A stretch of 64,000 bases of DNA from JADJNY01 sp046349615 (GCA_046349615.1 JAXMBZ010000009.1:62001-126000); one strand, 5' to 3'. Shown: positions 42,245 to 51,030, counted from the first letter of the stretch. Numbers and translations are program-made. Notes: generated by a model from the letters alone, not told the origin.

Positions 42245-42301
42245 CCGCGGCGGCGCGTTCCGGCGAATCCGCGTCCTCACCACTCCGGCCGCCGCGGTTT
42301 T
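42245..42301 (+). terminator. Intrinsic terminator after the TPR gene
   Basis: The arms CCGCGGCGG and CCGCCGCGG are separated by 35 bases and followed directly by TTTT. The long loop contains smaller GC pairs that would extend the stem. Confidence 0.6.
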
Positions 42302-42457
42302 CGTGGAGTGGGACTGCCAGGCCGGGGCGCGGAGGTCCCTCGTCGTCCGCGGGCGGAGCCGGGTTCGCTCGGCTCCGCCGCGCGCTCCGGCGCGGGACGG
42401 CGCCGCGATCCACGTTTGGGCCGAAGATGCGTCGCGATCGGGTAGATTCGCTCGCGC

Positions 42458-44095
42458 ATGACGTCGAGATCGATCGCAGCGGCGGGCAGCTTCCTGGTCG
42501 TCGCGCTCCTGTTCGCTGCGTGGGCGACGTGGAGGCAGCGCGCTTCTCAGCTTGCGACCTCCGCCGTTCCCGGAGCGAGCGTGTCGCACGCCGACGCCTC
42601 GCGCCAGGAAGCAGCGAAAACGTCGGAGCATCGAGGCCCCCCGGCTCCCGAGCTCACGAAGCCCGCGCCCGACGGGTACTCGATCGACGCACGACCGAAC
42701 GCGATCGTCGGACGGCTCGCGGAGGAGGCCTTGCTCGGCACGGCGCTCGGCCAGCATCCGCGCATCGAGCTCGTCCACGCGAGCGGCCAGAAGGCCACTG
42801 CCTTCGTCGCGATGAACGGCTTCTTCGCCCGGGGCGCGCTCGAGGACGGGAGCTGGACCGTGCGCTGCACCGCGCCGGGTTTTCGCGTCGATCCGCGCGT
42901 CGTCGAGCTCGGCCCAGCGCACCCGCGCGCCGACGTCGAGCTCACCGCGACGCGACTGCCGCGCCTCCAGCTCACGGTGCGCACGTCGTTCACGACGCCG
43001 CCGCAACCCGGGCGCGTCCTCCCGCGCGAAGCGTGGCTCTCCGCCGCGGCGATCGTCGCGACGCTCGGAGCGCCCGGCGATTTCCTCACGAAGCTTCCTG
43101 CGAATGCGAGGCCGCTCGCGGCCTTCCTCCCGCGTTCGACGGACGAGGTCGCGGGCAGCGAGCGCACGTTGATGCTCGACGGCGCGCTCCCGTTCACGAT
43201 CGAGGGCGACGCCTGGATCTCGTTCGTCGTCGATCGCCGCGTCGTCGCGTCGAAGCCGATCGAGGGCGCGGGCAAGACGCTCGCGTTCGACCTCGGCGAA
43301 GCGGAGCTCGCGCGCGTGCTCGGCACGCTCGTCGTGCGCGCGGTCGACGCGGAGCGAGGGCTTCCGCTGCGCTCGGCGTTCCTCGAGATGCTCGGCGCGC
43401 CCGAGCACGGCGGCGTGCGCGTCGGACTGCCGGGCGACGCCGCGTTCTCCGAGAGCGCGCGCATCGACCACGTGCTCACAGGCCCGCTCGCGCTCGCCGT
43501 GCGGGCGCAGGGCTTCGAGCGCAAGCTCGTCGTCGTCGACGTGCGCCCGGGCGAGACGGTCGCGCTCGATGCGCGGCTCGGCCCAGAGACCCACGTGCGC
43601 GGACGACTCGTCGATTCGAGCGGCGCGCCCGTCGAGGCGGGTGTCGAGCTCTCGCCGCTCGAAGAACCGGAACCGCTCCTCGCGGAGGGGAGTACCCTCG
43701 GGCTCTCGACGCGCGCGGACGGGACGTTCTCCTTCGCGGAGCTCCCCGCGGCGGCGTGGGTGCTGCATCCCTACGGCGATCGCGCGACGTTCGCGCCGAT
43801 CGTCGTCGACACGCGCGGCGAGACGAGCGATCTCGTCGTCACGACGGCTCGGGGGACGCGCGTCTGCGTCGACGTCCCGAGCCGCTCTCGCGAGGACGCC
43901 GTGACCGGCTCGCTGCGGATCGTCGACTCGCGCGGGCTCGTCGTGCTCGAGCGCTTCGACCGCCAATTCAGCGGCACGTTCGAAGGCGCGCTGCTCCCCG
44001 GACGGTACCGAGCGCGCTACACGGACTCGCAGGGCCGCACGAGCGAGCGCGAGTTCGACGTCGGCTCGACGCGCGTCGTCGTGCGCTTCGAGTGA
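42458..44095 (+). CDS. Membrane-anchored carboxypeptidase-regulatory-like repeat protein
   Basis: This 545-residue protein has an N-terminal membrane helix (IAAAGSFLVVALLFAAWATW), a disordered linker and repeated beta-sandwich modules. Cues are GRLVDSSGAPVEAGVELSPLEE, TRADGTFSFAELPAAAWVLHPYG and LLPGRYRARYTDSQGRT. It shares layout with the protein encoded at 11610-13358. No enzyme motif is seen; an exported structural or binding role is likely. A TAGATT box nine bases before the ATG may be its -10. Confidence 0.72.
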   Translation: MTSRSIAAAGSFLVVALLFAAWATWRQRASQLATSAVPGASVSHADASRQEAAKTSEHRGPPAPELTKPAPDGYSIDARPNAIVGRLAEEALLGTALGQHPRIELVHASGQKATAFVAMNGFFARGALEDGSWTVRCTAPGFRVDPRVVELGPAHPRADVELTATRLPRLQLTVRTSFTTPPQPGRVLPREAWLSAAAIVATLGAPGDFLTKLPANARPLAAFLPRSTDEVAGSERTLMLDGALPFTIEGDAWISFVVDRRVVASKPIEGAGKTLAFDLGEAELARVLGTLVVRAVDAERGLPLRSAFLEMLGAPEHGGVRVGLPGDAAFSESARIDHVLTGPLALAVRAQGFERKLVVVDVRPGETVALDARLGPETHVRGRLVDSSGAPVEAGVELSPLEEPEPLLAEGSTLGLSTRADGTFSFAELPAAAWVLHPYGDRATFAPIVVDTRGETSDLVVTTARGTRVCVDVPSRSREDAVTGSLRIVDSRGLVVLERFDRQFSGTFEGALLPGRYRARYTDSQGRTSEREFDVGSTRVVVRFE

Positions 44096-44151
44096 GCGCG
44101 CGAGTCAGGGCGAGCCGCGCGTCTGCGCACTCGTCGGCGTGAGCGCGCGAA

Positions 44152-44688
44152 TCAGCGCAACAGTCCGCGCGAACGCAAGTACGCGAGGATCCGCTCCCCG
44201 CTCGCCTCGATCGACTCCTCGCCCGTGCGCACGACGACCTCGGGCCGCAGCGGCGGCTCGTACGGATCCGTCACGCCCGTGAACTGCGGGATCGCGCCCG
44301 CGCGCGCCTTCTTGTAGAGCCCCTTCGGATCGCGCGCCTCGACGACCGCGAGCGGCGCGTCGACGAACACCTCGACGAACGGCGCGTCGGCCTTCGCGCG
44401 GAGCTCGTCGCGGATCGCGCGGTACGGCGAGATCGCCGCCGTGATCGCGACGACGCCGTTGCGCGCGAGCAGGTTCGCGACGAACCCGATGCGGCGCACG
44501 TTCGTGTCGCGGTCCTCCTTCGAGAACGTGAGCCCCTTCGAGAGGTTCTCGCGCACCTCGTCGCCGTCGAGGATCTCCACGCGGAGCCCGCGCTCGCGCA
44601 GGAGCGGCGCGACGTGGTTCGAGAGCGTGCTCTTGCCCGAACCGGAGAGGCCGGTGAACCAGAGGATGAAGCCTTGGGGCTGCGTCAT
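44152..44688 (-). CDS. cysC: Adenylylsulfate kinase
   Basis: This 178-residue P-loop kinase has GLSGSGKST (Walker A), ILDGDEVRENLSKGLTFSKEDRDTNVRRIGFVA (the APS-binding region, cited in pieces) and the later DPKGLYKKARAG. The length matches CysC without a fused sulfurylase. It phosphorylates adenosine 5'-phosphosulfate to PAPS, the sulfate donor for assimilation or sulfation. The gene stands alone; a sulfatase-fold gene lies upstream on the same strand. The ATG at 44688 precedes the usual MTQPQGFILWFTGLSG start. Confidence 0.95.
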   Translation of the reverse strand: MTQPQGFILWFTGLSGSGKSTLSNHVAPLLRERGLRVEILDGDEVRENLSKGLTFSKEDRDTNVRRIGFVANLLARNGVVAITAAISPYRAIRDELRAKADAPFVEVFVDAPLAVVEARDPKGLYKKARAGAIPQFTGVTDPYEPPLRPEVVVRTGEESIEASGERILAYLRSRGLLR

Positions 44689-44815
44689 GCGGAGTTCGAC
44701 GGGAACGGAGCGGAGGATCGTGAGCGGGCGTGGAGTGGAGCTCGACGCGCAGGACGTCGCCGCGATGCGTCGCTCGTCGCGCGCGCCGAGCACGCACGAT
44801 CGCGCGCGAACGCGC

Positions 44816-45781
44816 TCAGCGCAACTGGCCCTCGAGGAACGGCACCTCGAAGCACTTGTCGTGCATGATCGGCCCGTGGCCGAAGTAGCCGGCCTCGCCG
44901 AAGAGCTCGCCGTGGTCCGCGGTGACGACGATCCACGTGTTCTTCGGCACGAGGTCGTAGAGCTCCGCGAAGACGCCGTCGAGGTAGCGCACGGTCTCGA
45001 CCTGCCGTCCGCGCAGCTCTTCGAGCTTGTCCTGGTCGAAGAACTGCGGCGCGTCCGCCTCGTGCATCAAGTTGCCCTTCTCGTCGATCTGCGTGTCGAG
45101 CTTCTTGAAGACGCCGTTCACGCCGCTGATGCGCGGCCACATCGAGCTGTCCTCGTCCGGCTTCGCGTACGGGTAGTGCGTCTCGCCGACGTTGAGCATC
45201 CAGAAGCTCGGCCGATCCGCGTCGAACTTCATCGTCGGCAGCATCGAGCGCATGTCGTTGTGCTTGTCCATGAGCTGGAAGCTGTCGAAGTCGCGGTTGA
45301 TGCCCGTCTTCGGGTTCATCACCGGCAACGACACGCGCGCGTGCGTCGTGTAGCCGAGCGTGTTGCGCAGGAAGCCCGGCAGCCAGAGTCCGGGGATCAT
45401 CTTCCCGAACTCGATGCCCTTGGCGCCGAGGCGCTTGTTGTAGTTGAAGAAGTCCTCCTTGTAGTACTCGGAGGCGTACACGTTCGGCGGCGTCGTGTGC
45501 GGCAGGAGCCCCGTCAACAGGTTGTAGTGCGACGGCGCGGTCCACGACGCGTAGCTGTAGCGCTTCTCGGGCTTGCCGAGCTTGAGGATCGTCTTCGGCG
45601 CCGCCTGCATGAACGTGTCGAAGCGGCACGAGTCGAGCGTGATCACGATCAGGTTGTTCGTGCCGCGCGGCGCGGGCCGCGGACCGAGCGCTCCCCCGAG
45701 TGACGGCCCCGGGCGCGGCGGCAACGGGCGCGACGTCGGCTTCGGAGCTTCCTTCTTCTTGAAGAGGTCGAAGAGTCCCAT
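44816..45781 (-). CDS. Sulfatase-fold metalloenzyme (alkaline phosphatase superfamily)
   Basis: This 321-residue protein has no signal peptide. It has a basic N-terminus (GLFDLFKKKEAPKP) and a proline-rich linker. The domain of the sulfatase type then has IVITLDSCRFDTF (metal Asp and Cys/Ser region), SYASWTAPSHYNLLTGLLPH, NVGETHYPY and VVTADHGELFGEAGYFGHG. The last block is a clear match to metal-site two of sulfatases and phosphonate hydrolases. The Cys in DSCRFD does not sit in a classic C/S-x-P-x-R motif, so formylglycine maturation is doubtful. The substrate could be a sulfate or phosphate ester. Confidence 0.82.
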   Translation of the reverse strand: MGLFDLFKKKEAPKPTSRPLPPRPGPSLGGALGPRPAPRGTNNLIVITLDSCRFDTFMQAAPKTILKLGKPEKRYSYASWTAPSHYNLLTGLLPHTTPPNVYASEYYKEDFFNYNKRLGAKGIEFGKMIPGLWLPGFLRNTLGYTTHARVSLPVMNPKTGINRDFDSFQLMDKHNDMRSMLPTMKFDADRPSFWMLNVGETHYPYAKPDEDSSMWPRISGVNGVFKKLDTQIDEKGNLMHEADAPQFFDQDKLEELRGRQVETVRYLDGVFAELYDLVPKNTWIVVTADHGELFGEAGYFGHGPIMHDKCFEVPFLEGQLR

Positions 45782-46157
45782 CGTTCGTGTTCGGGTCGGC
45801 GGGTGTCTCGGTCAGGCGAGCGTAGTGGCGGACGAGCGAGCGTGCGAACGGCGGAACGGGGAAGCCCGCCGGCGACCTTGGGATCGCGCAGCACGGCGCA
45901 GTCTCGGGAGGCGGGAAACGCGCGTCGCCCGGGCCTCGATCCGAGGCGCGGGCGACGCGCGGCCCACTCCGACATGCGGCCCAAGTGTACTCCGAGCCGA
46001 GTGCGCTCGGCGCCACGTCGAGGGCCTTCGCTCCCCGCACCGGAGCCGCGCGTGAGGAGTTCGCGCCTGCGCGGCCTCACGCACGGCCGCGGGAGGCCGT
46101 AGGCTCTTCCCTTCGTCCGGACCGGCGCGCGCCGGTCCCCCACCCCCACCGAACACC
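45782..46157. other. Divergent spacer of 376 bases
   Basis: This lies between the sulfatase-fold gene and the next lipoprotein gene, which point away from each other. I see no gene in it. At its right end a TAGGCT hexamer (46099-46104) could be a -10 box, and a 20-base perfect palindrome (46118-46137) lies in the predicted 5' leader. Confidence 0.5.
46118..46137. repeat. Perfect 20-base palindrome in a 5' leader
   Basis: The sequence GGACCGGCGC is followed by its exact complement. It lies 20 bases before the ATG of the lipoprotein gene and would form a very stable hairpin in the mRNA or bind a dimeric protein. Confidence 0.6.
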
Positions 46158-46643
46158 ATGCGCTCCACCCCCCTCGCCGCCCTGCTCTTCGTCCTCGCCG
46201 CCTGCTCGAACCACGACCCGGCCGCGCTGACCACGGAGGGCACGAGCAAGCTCGGCGCGGGCGACGCGAAGGCGGCGCTCGAGTGCTTCGACGAGGCGCT
46301 CGGCCGCATGCAGCCCTCGAACGGCGACTTCATGCGCGCGAGCATGGGCCGCTTCCAAGCGCTCGCCCGCCTCGACGGCACGCGCGCGAAGAACGAGTTC
46401 CTCGCCTTCCACTCCGCGCACAGCGATCGCGTCAAGGAGTCGGAGTTCAAGCTCGTCGTCGACGAGCTCGTCAAGCGCGGCCAGCTCGGCCCCGCCGCGG
46501 ACGTCGTCGACGCGGGTCGCAAGGCGTTCCCCGAGTCGCCGTTGATGACGCAGCTCCTCAAGACGGTCGGCGACGCGTCGAAGAAGGACCCCGAGGCGAT
46601 GAAGAAGCTCAAGGGGATGGGCTACGTCGGCGACGACGGCTGA
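46158..46643 (+). CDS. TPR-like lipoprotein with LxxMGY C-terminus
   Basis: This 161-residue protein has a lipobox-type signal (LAALLFVLAAC). A helical repeat body follows (SKLGAGDAKAALECFDEALGRM and VKRGQLGPAADVVDAGRKAFPESPLMTQLL, cited in pieces). It ends in MKKLKGMGYVGDDG, close to the LxxLGY tail seen in another small protein of this window. It is probably anchored to a membrane. The ATG at 46158 is preceded by a hairpin-forming palindrome and no Shine-Dalgarno. Confidence 0.72.
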   Translation: MRSTPLAALLFVLAACSNHDPAALTTEGTSKLGAGDAKAALECFDEALGRMQPSNGDFMRASMGRFQALARLDGTRAKNEFLAFHSAHSDRVKESEFKLVVDELVKRGQLGPAADVVDAGRKAFPESPLMTQLLKTVGDASKKDPEAMKKLKGMGYVGDDG

Positions 46644-46692
46644 CCGAGCGGTTCGTGGTCGCCCTTCGCGGGCTCCGCTACGATGCGCGGAG

Positions 46693-48561
46693 ATGCGCGA
46701 TCCTGCGACCCCGAGCGTGAATCACGCCCCTCTCTCGATCGCGATTCCGCAGGGTGAGCGGTGGAAGGCGCTCCTGCTCGTCGTGCTCGTGTTCGCGGCG
46801 TTCGCTCCCTTCACGAGCCAGGGGTTCATCTGGGACGACGACCTCTGGGTCACCGACAACCCGACGCTGCGCACGTGGGCGGGACTCGGGGAGATCTGGT
46901 TCCGACCGGGCTCGCACCCGCAGTACTACCCGCTCGTCCAATCCGTCTTCTGGTTGGAGTACCAGGCGTTCGGACTCGAGCCGCTCGGCTATCACGTCGT
47001 CAACATCGTGCTCCATGCGCTGTCGACGCTCCTCCTCTGGCGGCTCCTCTCCAGACTGAACGTGCCGGGTGCGCTCCTCGGCGCTGCGTGCTTCGCCGTG
47101 CACCCGATGCAGGTGGAGTCGGTGGCTTGGATCACCGAACTCAAGAACGCGCTCTCCTGCGTGTTCTACTTGCTCGCGGCGCACACGTTCCTCTCGTACT
47201 CCGAGCTCGAGGTCGGGGGGGAGAGCCGGCGACGCTGGGGGTTCTACGGGCTCACCCTTTTCCTGTTCGCCTGCGCGATCACGAGCAAGTCGGTCACGGC
47301 GAGCCTGCCCGCTGCGATCTTGCTCGTGTCGTGGTGGAAGGAACAGCGCTTCCCCTGGAGGCGGGTCGTCGAAGTCCTCCCGATGTTCGCGGCCGGCGCG
47401 GGGATGGGCGTCGTCACGGCTTGGATGGAGTGGAAGTTCGTCCGTGCCACGGGCGCGGATTGGGACTTCACGTTCGTCGAGCGCTTCCTGATCGCCGGCC
47501 GAGCGGCGTGCTTCTACCTCGCGAAGCTCGTCTGGCCGCACCCGATGGCCTTCCTCTATCCGCGGTGGACGATCGACGCGTCGGAAGCGTGGCAGTACGC
47601 CTTCCCCGCGGGGATCCTCGCGCTGGTCGGGGCGCTGTTCCTGCTGCGCGGACGCCTCGGCAAGGGGCCGCTCGTCGCGCTGCTCTTCTACCTCGGCACG
47701 CTCCTGCCCGCGCTCGGGTTCGTGAACGTGTACCCGATGCGCTTCTCCTTCGTGGCGAACCACTTCGCCTACCACGCCCTGATCGGACCGATGGCGGCGC
47801 TGGGCGCGGGTGCCTGGCTCCTGCATCGACGGCTCACCTCGATCCCGCGCGTGGCGAAGCTCGTCGCGGCGATCGTGGTCGGCGCGCTCCTGCTCGTGTC
47901 GACGTGGCGGCAGGCGCCCGAGTATCGGGACGAGCCGACGCTCTGGAGGTCCGTCCTCGCGCGCGACCCGAAGGCCTGGATCGCGCACGTCAACCTGGGT
48001 GAGGACGCCTTCCGTCGCGGCGACTTCGTCGCGGCCGAACGACACTACCGTGAGGTCGTCCGACTCGCTCCGCACTTCGAGACCGCCCACTACAACCTCG
48101 GGACGGCGCTCGAACGCCTCGGCCGTCTGGAGGAAGCGATCGCGGAGTATCGCGCGGAGGTCGCGGCCTATCCGAACCGCGCGATCAACCACGTCAACCT
48201 CGGCGTGCTCCTCGCGCGCACGGGGGACCCGCGCGGTGCCGAGGTCCAACTCTCCGAAGGCGTCCGACTCGAGCCGACGCGGGCGGAGTACGTGTGCAAC
48301 CTCGGCGTGCTCTACGAGAGCACGGGAGACCCGAACCAGGCCGCGACCCAGTTCCTCCGCGCGCTCGAGCTCGGCTCGACCGATCCACGCGTCTACCAGA
48401 GCTGCGCCCGCGTCCTCGTCGCGCTCGGCCGAACGGAAGAAGCCCTCCGCACGTTTCGAGCGCTCGTCGAGTCGAGGCCGGGCGACGCAGCGGCGCGGAG
48501 CGTGCTCGAGGCGCTTTCGGCCCCGCGTTCGGCCCCGAAACGATCGAAGGACTCGCGCTGA
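46693..48561 (+). CDS. TMTC-like membrane protein with TPR repeats (GT-C fold)
   Basis: This 622-residue protein has about ten hydrophobic segments in residues 25-410. Key motifs are FIWDDDLWVTDNPTLR, HPMQVESVAWITELKNALS and WPHPMAFLYP. The WDDD/HP.QVE/E.KN series is typical of TMTC/GT-C mannosyltransferase-like proteins. The C-terminal 200 residues carry five TPRs (HVNLGEDAFRRGDFVAAERHYREVVRLAPHFETAH and so on, cited in pieces). Such proteins may add sugars to exported substrates. A TACGAT box eight bases upstream of the ATG suggests leaderless transcription. Confidence 0.9.
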   Translation: MRDPATPSVNHAPLSIAIPQGERWKALLLVVLVFAAFAPFTSQGFIWDDDLWVTDNPTLRTWAGLGEIWFRPGSHPQYYPLVQSVFWLEYQAFGLEPLGYHVVNIVLHALSTLLLWRLLSRLNVPGALLGAACFAVHPMQVESVAWITELKNALSCVFYLLAAHTFLSYSELEVGGESRRRWGFYGLTLFLFACAITSKSVTASLPAAILLVSWWKEQRFPWRRVVEVLPMFAAGAGMGVVTAWMEWKFVRATGADWDFTFVERFLIAGRAACFYLAKLVWPHPMAFLYPRWTIDASEAWQYAFPAGILALVGALFLLRGRLGKGPLVALLFYLGTLLPALGFVNVYPMRFSFVANHFAYHALIGPMAALGAGAWLLHRRLTSIPRVAKLVAAIVVGALLLVSTWRQAPEYRDEPTLWRSVLARDPKAWIAHVNLGEDAFRRGDFVAAERHYREVVRLAPHFETAHYNLGTALERLGRLEEAIAEYRAEVAAYPNRAINHVNLGVLLARTGDPRGAEVQLSEGVRLEPTRAEYVCNLGVLYESTGDPNQAATQFLRALELGSTDPRVYQSCARVLVALGRTEEALRTFRALVESRPGDAAARSVLEALSAPRSAPKRSKDSR

Positions 48562-48634
48562 GCGCGCTCACGCCGCGGATCGCTCGCGTGCGGAACCCAT
48601 TGACGCGACCGCGCCGCGAGCGTGTCCTGTCGAC

Positions 48635-49099
48635 ATGAAGTCCATCCTCCCGCTCGTCGTCCTGCTGACGGCGACGGCCGCCTGTCGCAGCACGGAGAGC
48701 TCCGTGCTCGAGGTCCGCTCGCTCGTCGACCGCCAGCAAGCCGCGTGGAACGCCGGCGACGTCGAGCGCTACATGCGCATCGGCTACTGGGAGTCGCCCG
48801 AGCTCACGTTCTTCTCCGGCGGCGACGTCGTGCGCGGCTTCGACGTGGTGCTCCAGCGCTACCTGAAGCGCTACAAGCAGGACGGCGCGGAGACCGGCGA
48901 GCTCACCTTCGCCGACGTCGTCGTGACGCCGCTCGGGAGCGACGCCGCGTTCGTGCGCGGGCACTGGTTCGTCGACTTCAAGACGAAGGAGGACCAGGGC
49001 GGGCTCTTCACGCTCGTGCTCGAAAAGCGCCCCGAGGGTTGGCGCATCGTGCACGACCACACGAGCGTCGAGCCGCCGAAGAGCGGCAAGGTGCAGTGA
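48635..49099 (+). CDS. SnoaL/DUF4440-type lipoprotein
   Basis: This 154-residue protein has a lipobox-type signal (LLTATAAC). The NTF2-like domain follows, with QQAAWNAGDVERYMRIGYWESPELTFFSGG, GFDVVLQRYLKRYK and the closing LVLEKRPEGWRIVHDHTS. This is the typical DUF4440/SnoaL-like ending. The fold is a cone-shaped barrel that may bind a small molecule or act as an isomerase, but no catalytic residues can be assigned. It is probably membrane-tethered. It converges on the LOG-family gene. Confidence 0.85.
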   Translation: MKSILPLVVLLTATAACRSTESSVLEVRSLVDRQQAAWNAGDVERYMRIGYWESPELTFFSGGDVVRGFDVVLQRYLKRYKQDGAETGELTFADVVVTPLGSDAAFVRGHWFVDFKTKEDQGGLFTLVLEKRPEGWRIVHDHTSVEPPKSGKVQ

Positions 49100-49166
49100 G
49101 GACGATGCGCGGATCGAGCGCGGTACGCCGCGCACGGATCGTCGGCGGTGCTCCGAACGATGCCGC

Positions 49167-49190
49167 GCGGCTCCGCCGTCGTGGAGCCGC
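49167..49190. terminator. Hairpin between convergent genes
   Basis: An eight-base stem (GCGGCTCC and its complement) with an eight-base loop lies between the DUF4440 lipoprotein gene and the end of the LOG-family gene. Confidence 0.45.
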
Positions 49191-49201
49191 CCTTGGGCGC
49201 G

Positions 49202-50035
49202 TCAACGCTTGTCGCTCATGTACCCGTTGTCGTTGGTGCGCTTGAGCGCGTGCGTCTCGAGCTCGCGCGTGATGAACGCGAACGCTTCGTCGATCGAGTC
49301 CGTCCGGTAGAACAGGTTCACGTCCTCGGGGCTGATCGTGCCGTAGCGCACCATCGGCTCGAGATGCAGGACCTCGTCCCAGTACTTCGTGCCGTAGAGC
49401 ACGATCGGCAGGTGCTTCTTGATCTTCAGCGTCTGGACGAGCGTCACGACCTCCATGAACTCGTCGAACGTGCCGAAGCCGCCGGGCATGATCACCATCG
49501 CCTTGGCGAGGTAGGTGAACCAGTACTTCCGCATGAAGAAGTAGTGGAACTCGAACGCGAGGCGGCGCGTGATGTACGGGTTGTCGAGCTGTTCGAACGG
49601 CAGCGAGATGTTGAGGCCGATGTTCTCGCCCTTCGCCTCGCTCGCGCCGCGGTTGGCGGCCTCCATGATCCCGGGGCCGCCGCCGGAACACACAACGAAG
49701 CGCCGGTCCGTGTTCGAAAGGCCCTTCGACCACTGCGTCAGACGTCGCGCGAGCTCGCGCGTGTCCTCGTAGTAGCGCGACATCTCGAGGCGCGTCTCCG
49801 CGCGCTTCAGGTCGCCGTTGCCGAGCTTCGCGGCCTCGACCTCGGCCACCGCGACCTCGCGCGACGGGATGCGCGCGCTGCCGAAGAACACGATCGTGTC
49901 GCGCACTCGGAGTTCCTCGAAGCGCGATTGGGGCTCCATGTACTCCGCGAGGATGCGGAGCGCGCGCGCCTCGGGGCTCGCGAGGAAGGTCTCGTTCTTG
50001 TACGCCTTGACGGCGCGGAAGCGGCTCTCGGTCAT
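49202..50035 (-). CDS. LOG-family / TIGR00730 Rossmann-fold protein
   Basis: This 277-residue protein has the LOG (lysine decarboxylase-like) signatures CSGGGPGIMEAANRGA and PGGFGTFDEFMEVVTLVQT, the PGGxGTxxE motif of the family. Bacterial members are 5'-monophosphate phosphoribohydrolases acting on cytokinin-type nucleotides or related purine nucleotides. It is larger than the 190-residue form and carries an N-terminal extension of about 80 residues (MTESRFRAVKAYKNETFLASPEARALR). It is cytoplasmic. The start ATG at 50035 gives that extension; similarity begins near residue 45. Confidence 0.93.
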   Translation of the reverse strand: MTESRFRAVKAYKNETFLASPEARALRILAEYMEPQSRFEELRVRDTIVFFGSARIPSREVAVAEVEAAKLGNGDLKRAETRLEMSRYYEDTRELARRLTQWSKGLSNTDRRFVVCSGGGPGIMEAANRGASEAKGENIGLNISLPFEQLDNPYITRRLAFEFHYFFMRKYWFTYLAKAMVIMPGGFGTFDEFMEVVTLVQTLKIKKHLPIVLYGTKYWDEVLHLEPMVRYGTISPEDVNLFYRTDSIDEAFAFITRELETHALKRTNDNGYMSDKR

Positions 50036-50417
50036 GGGGTGCTCTCGTCCCGTGCGCGGCGGACGCAGCGAGGCCCCGTGCGAGCCCCGCGCCTGCGTCG
50101 CGGGCTCAGCGCGTCGAGACGAGCGGGCATCCTATCGTCACGATCGACGTGAAGCTGGGGTCGCGCCTCCGCATGGACCCGGCGCGAGGTCCCGACGGAA
50201 CCAACTCCGGGAAGGAGCACCACCGACGGCTCCGCAGCCCCGATCGAACCCGCACACGCGCTGAGCGGATCGAGCCCGTCGCCGACGCCGCACCCCCGCG
50301 CCCCGGTGCGCCGCGAGCACGGCACGTGCCGTGCTCGTGCACACCTCGAACCTGGATCGCGCGCAACCTCCCGACGCCCGCCGGGTTTCTGCTGCGCACG
50401 ACGCGGACTCCGCCCCT
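50036..50417. other. Non-coding spacer of 382 bases
   Basis: This lies between two minus-strand genes. I see no gene in it. It contains one perfect palindrome at 50314-50337. Confidence 0.5.
50314..50337. repeat. Perfect 24-base palindrome
   Basis: CGAGCACGGCAC is followed by its exact reverse complement with no loop. It could form a cruciform or hairpin, or be a dimer-binding site. It lies about 80 bases downstream of the zinc-ribbon-like gene on the minus strand, so a terminator function for that gene is also possible, although no T run follows. Confidence 0.6.
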
Positions 50418-50699
50418 CTACTCCTCGGGCTTCTTGTGCTTGTCGGTGGCCTTCTTGAACAGCTCGTCGAACCTGTCCTTCTTCTTCCGCTCGTACTCGA
50501 GCGCGCTCTCGAGCTTGTCGAGTCCCGACTGGCTGCGCTCGCGGATCTTGTCCTCCGCCGCGCTCCACCGATCGCGCGAACCGGCGGCGCCCTCTTGTTC
50601 CTCCTTGCGCACCGTCTTCAGCACCTGCGACGTGCGCACGTCGACGACGAGCCGGGCCGAACAGCAGGGACAGGTGACTTCGATCTCGCGAGAACTCAC
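50418..50699 (-). CDS. Small CxCC protein with coiled coil
   Basis: This 93-residue protein starts VSSREIEVTCPCCSARLVVDVRTSQVL (cited in pieces): a CPCC knuckle on a beta hairpin, then a long charged helix (KTVRKEEQEG, later LDKLESALEYERKKKDRFDELFKKATDK). Only one Cys pair is visible, so a zinc site would need a dimer. The pattern resembles conserved small proteins of unknown role in which a CPxC knuckle precedes a coiled coil. The GTG at 50699 is the first start upstream of the CPCC. Confidence 0.7.
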   Translation of the reverse strand: MSSREIEVTCPCCSARLVVDVRTSQVLKTVRKEEQEGAAGSRDRWSAAEDKIRERSQSGLDKLESALEYERKKKDRFDELFKKATDKHKKPEE

Positions 50700-50822
50700 G
50701 CTTTTTCCTCCACGCACGCCCGTCGGGAGCACTTGGTCCCGGGGCGAACGTCCAGCCATTCTACGCCGCGCCCGCCGCGTCCCGCCGCACCGCGGAGTGA
50801 CCGTCCCCGAGAGGAGCGCTAG

Positions 50823-50939
50823 GTGAACCCGCAGACCATGTGGAAGCCCCGCGATCACGGCCGTCCGCAGCGCGTGCTCGGCCTCGTGCTGTGGCTCGGG
50901 CTCTTCCTCGTCCTCTACGCCTTCGGGAGGCACGGTTGA
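50823..50939 (+). CDS. Small single-span membrane protein, 38 residues
   Basis: A strong Shine-Dalgarno, GAGGAG (50811-50816), lies six bases before a GTG. It opens a 38-codon frame with a basic N-terminus (MWKPRDHGRPQR) and one hydrophobic helix (VLGLVLWLGLFLVLYAF). This is a credible micro-protein in an otherwise unexplained spacer. It is divergent from the CxCC gene. The function is unknown. Confidence 0.55.
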   Translation: MNPQTMWKPRDHGRPQRVLGLVLWLGLFLVLYAFGRHG

Positions 50940-51030
50940 CGGACGCACGACGACGACACACGAGCGGGGAAGAGCTCGGCACGCTCCCTTGACGCTCCGC
51001 GCGGCGTCGCGCGAGCCCGGGCGCGTCGCG

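Noticed and set aside
50338..50400. tRNA-like GGTTCGAGG sequence on the minus strand
   Set aside because: The bases either side cannot form a T stem, and no acceptor or anticodon stem is present.
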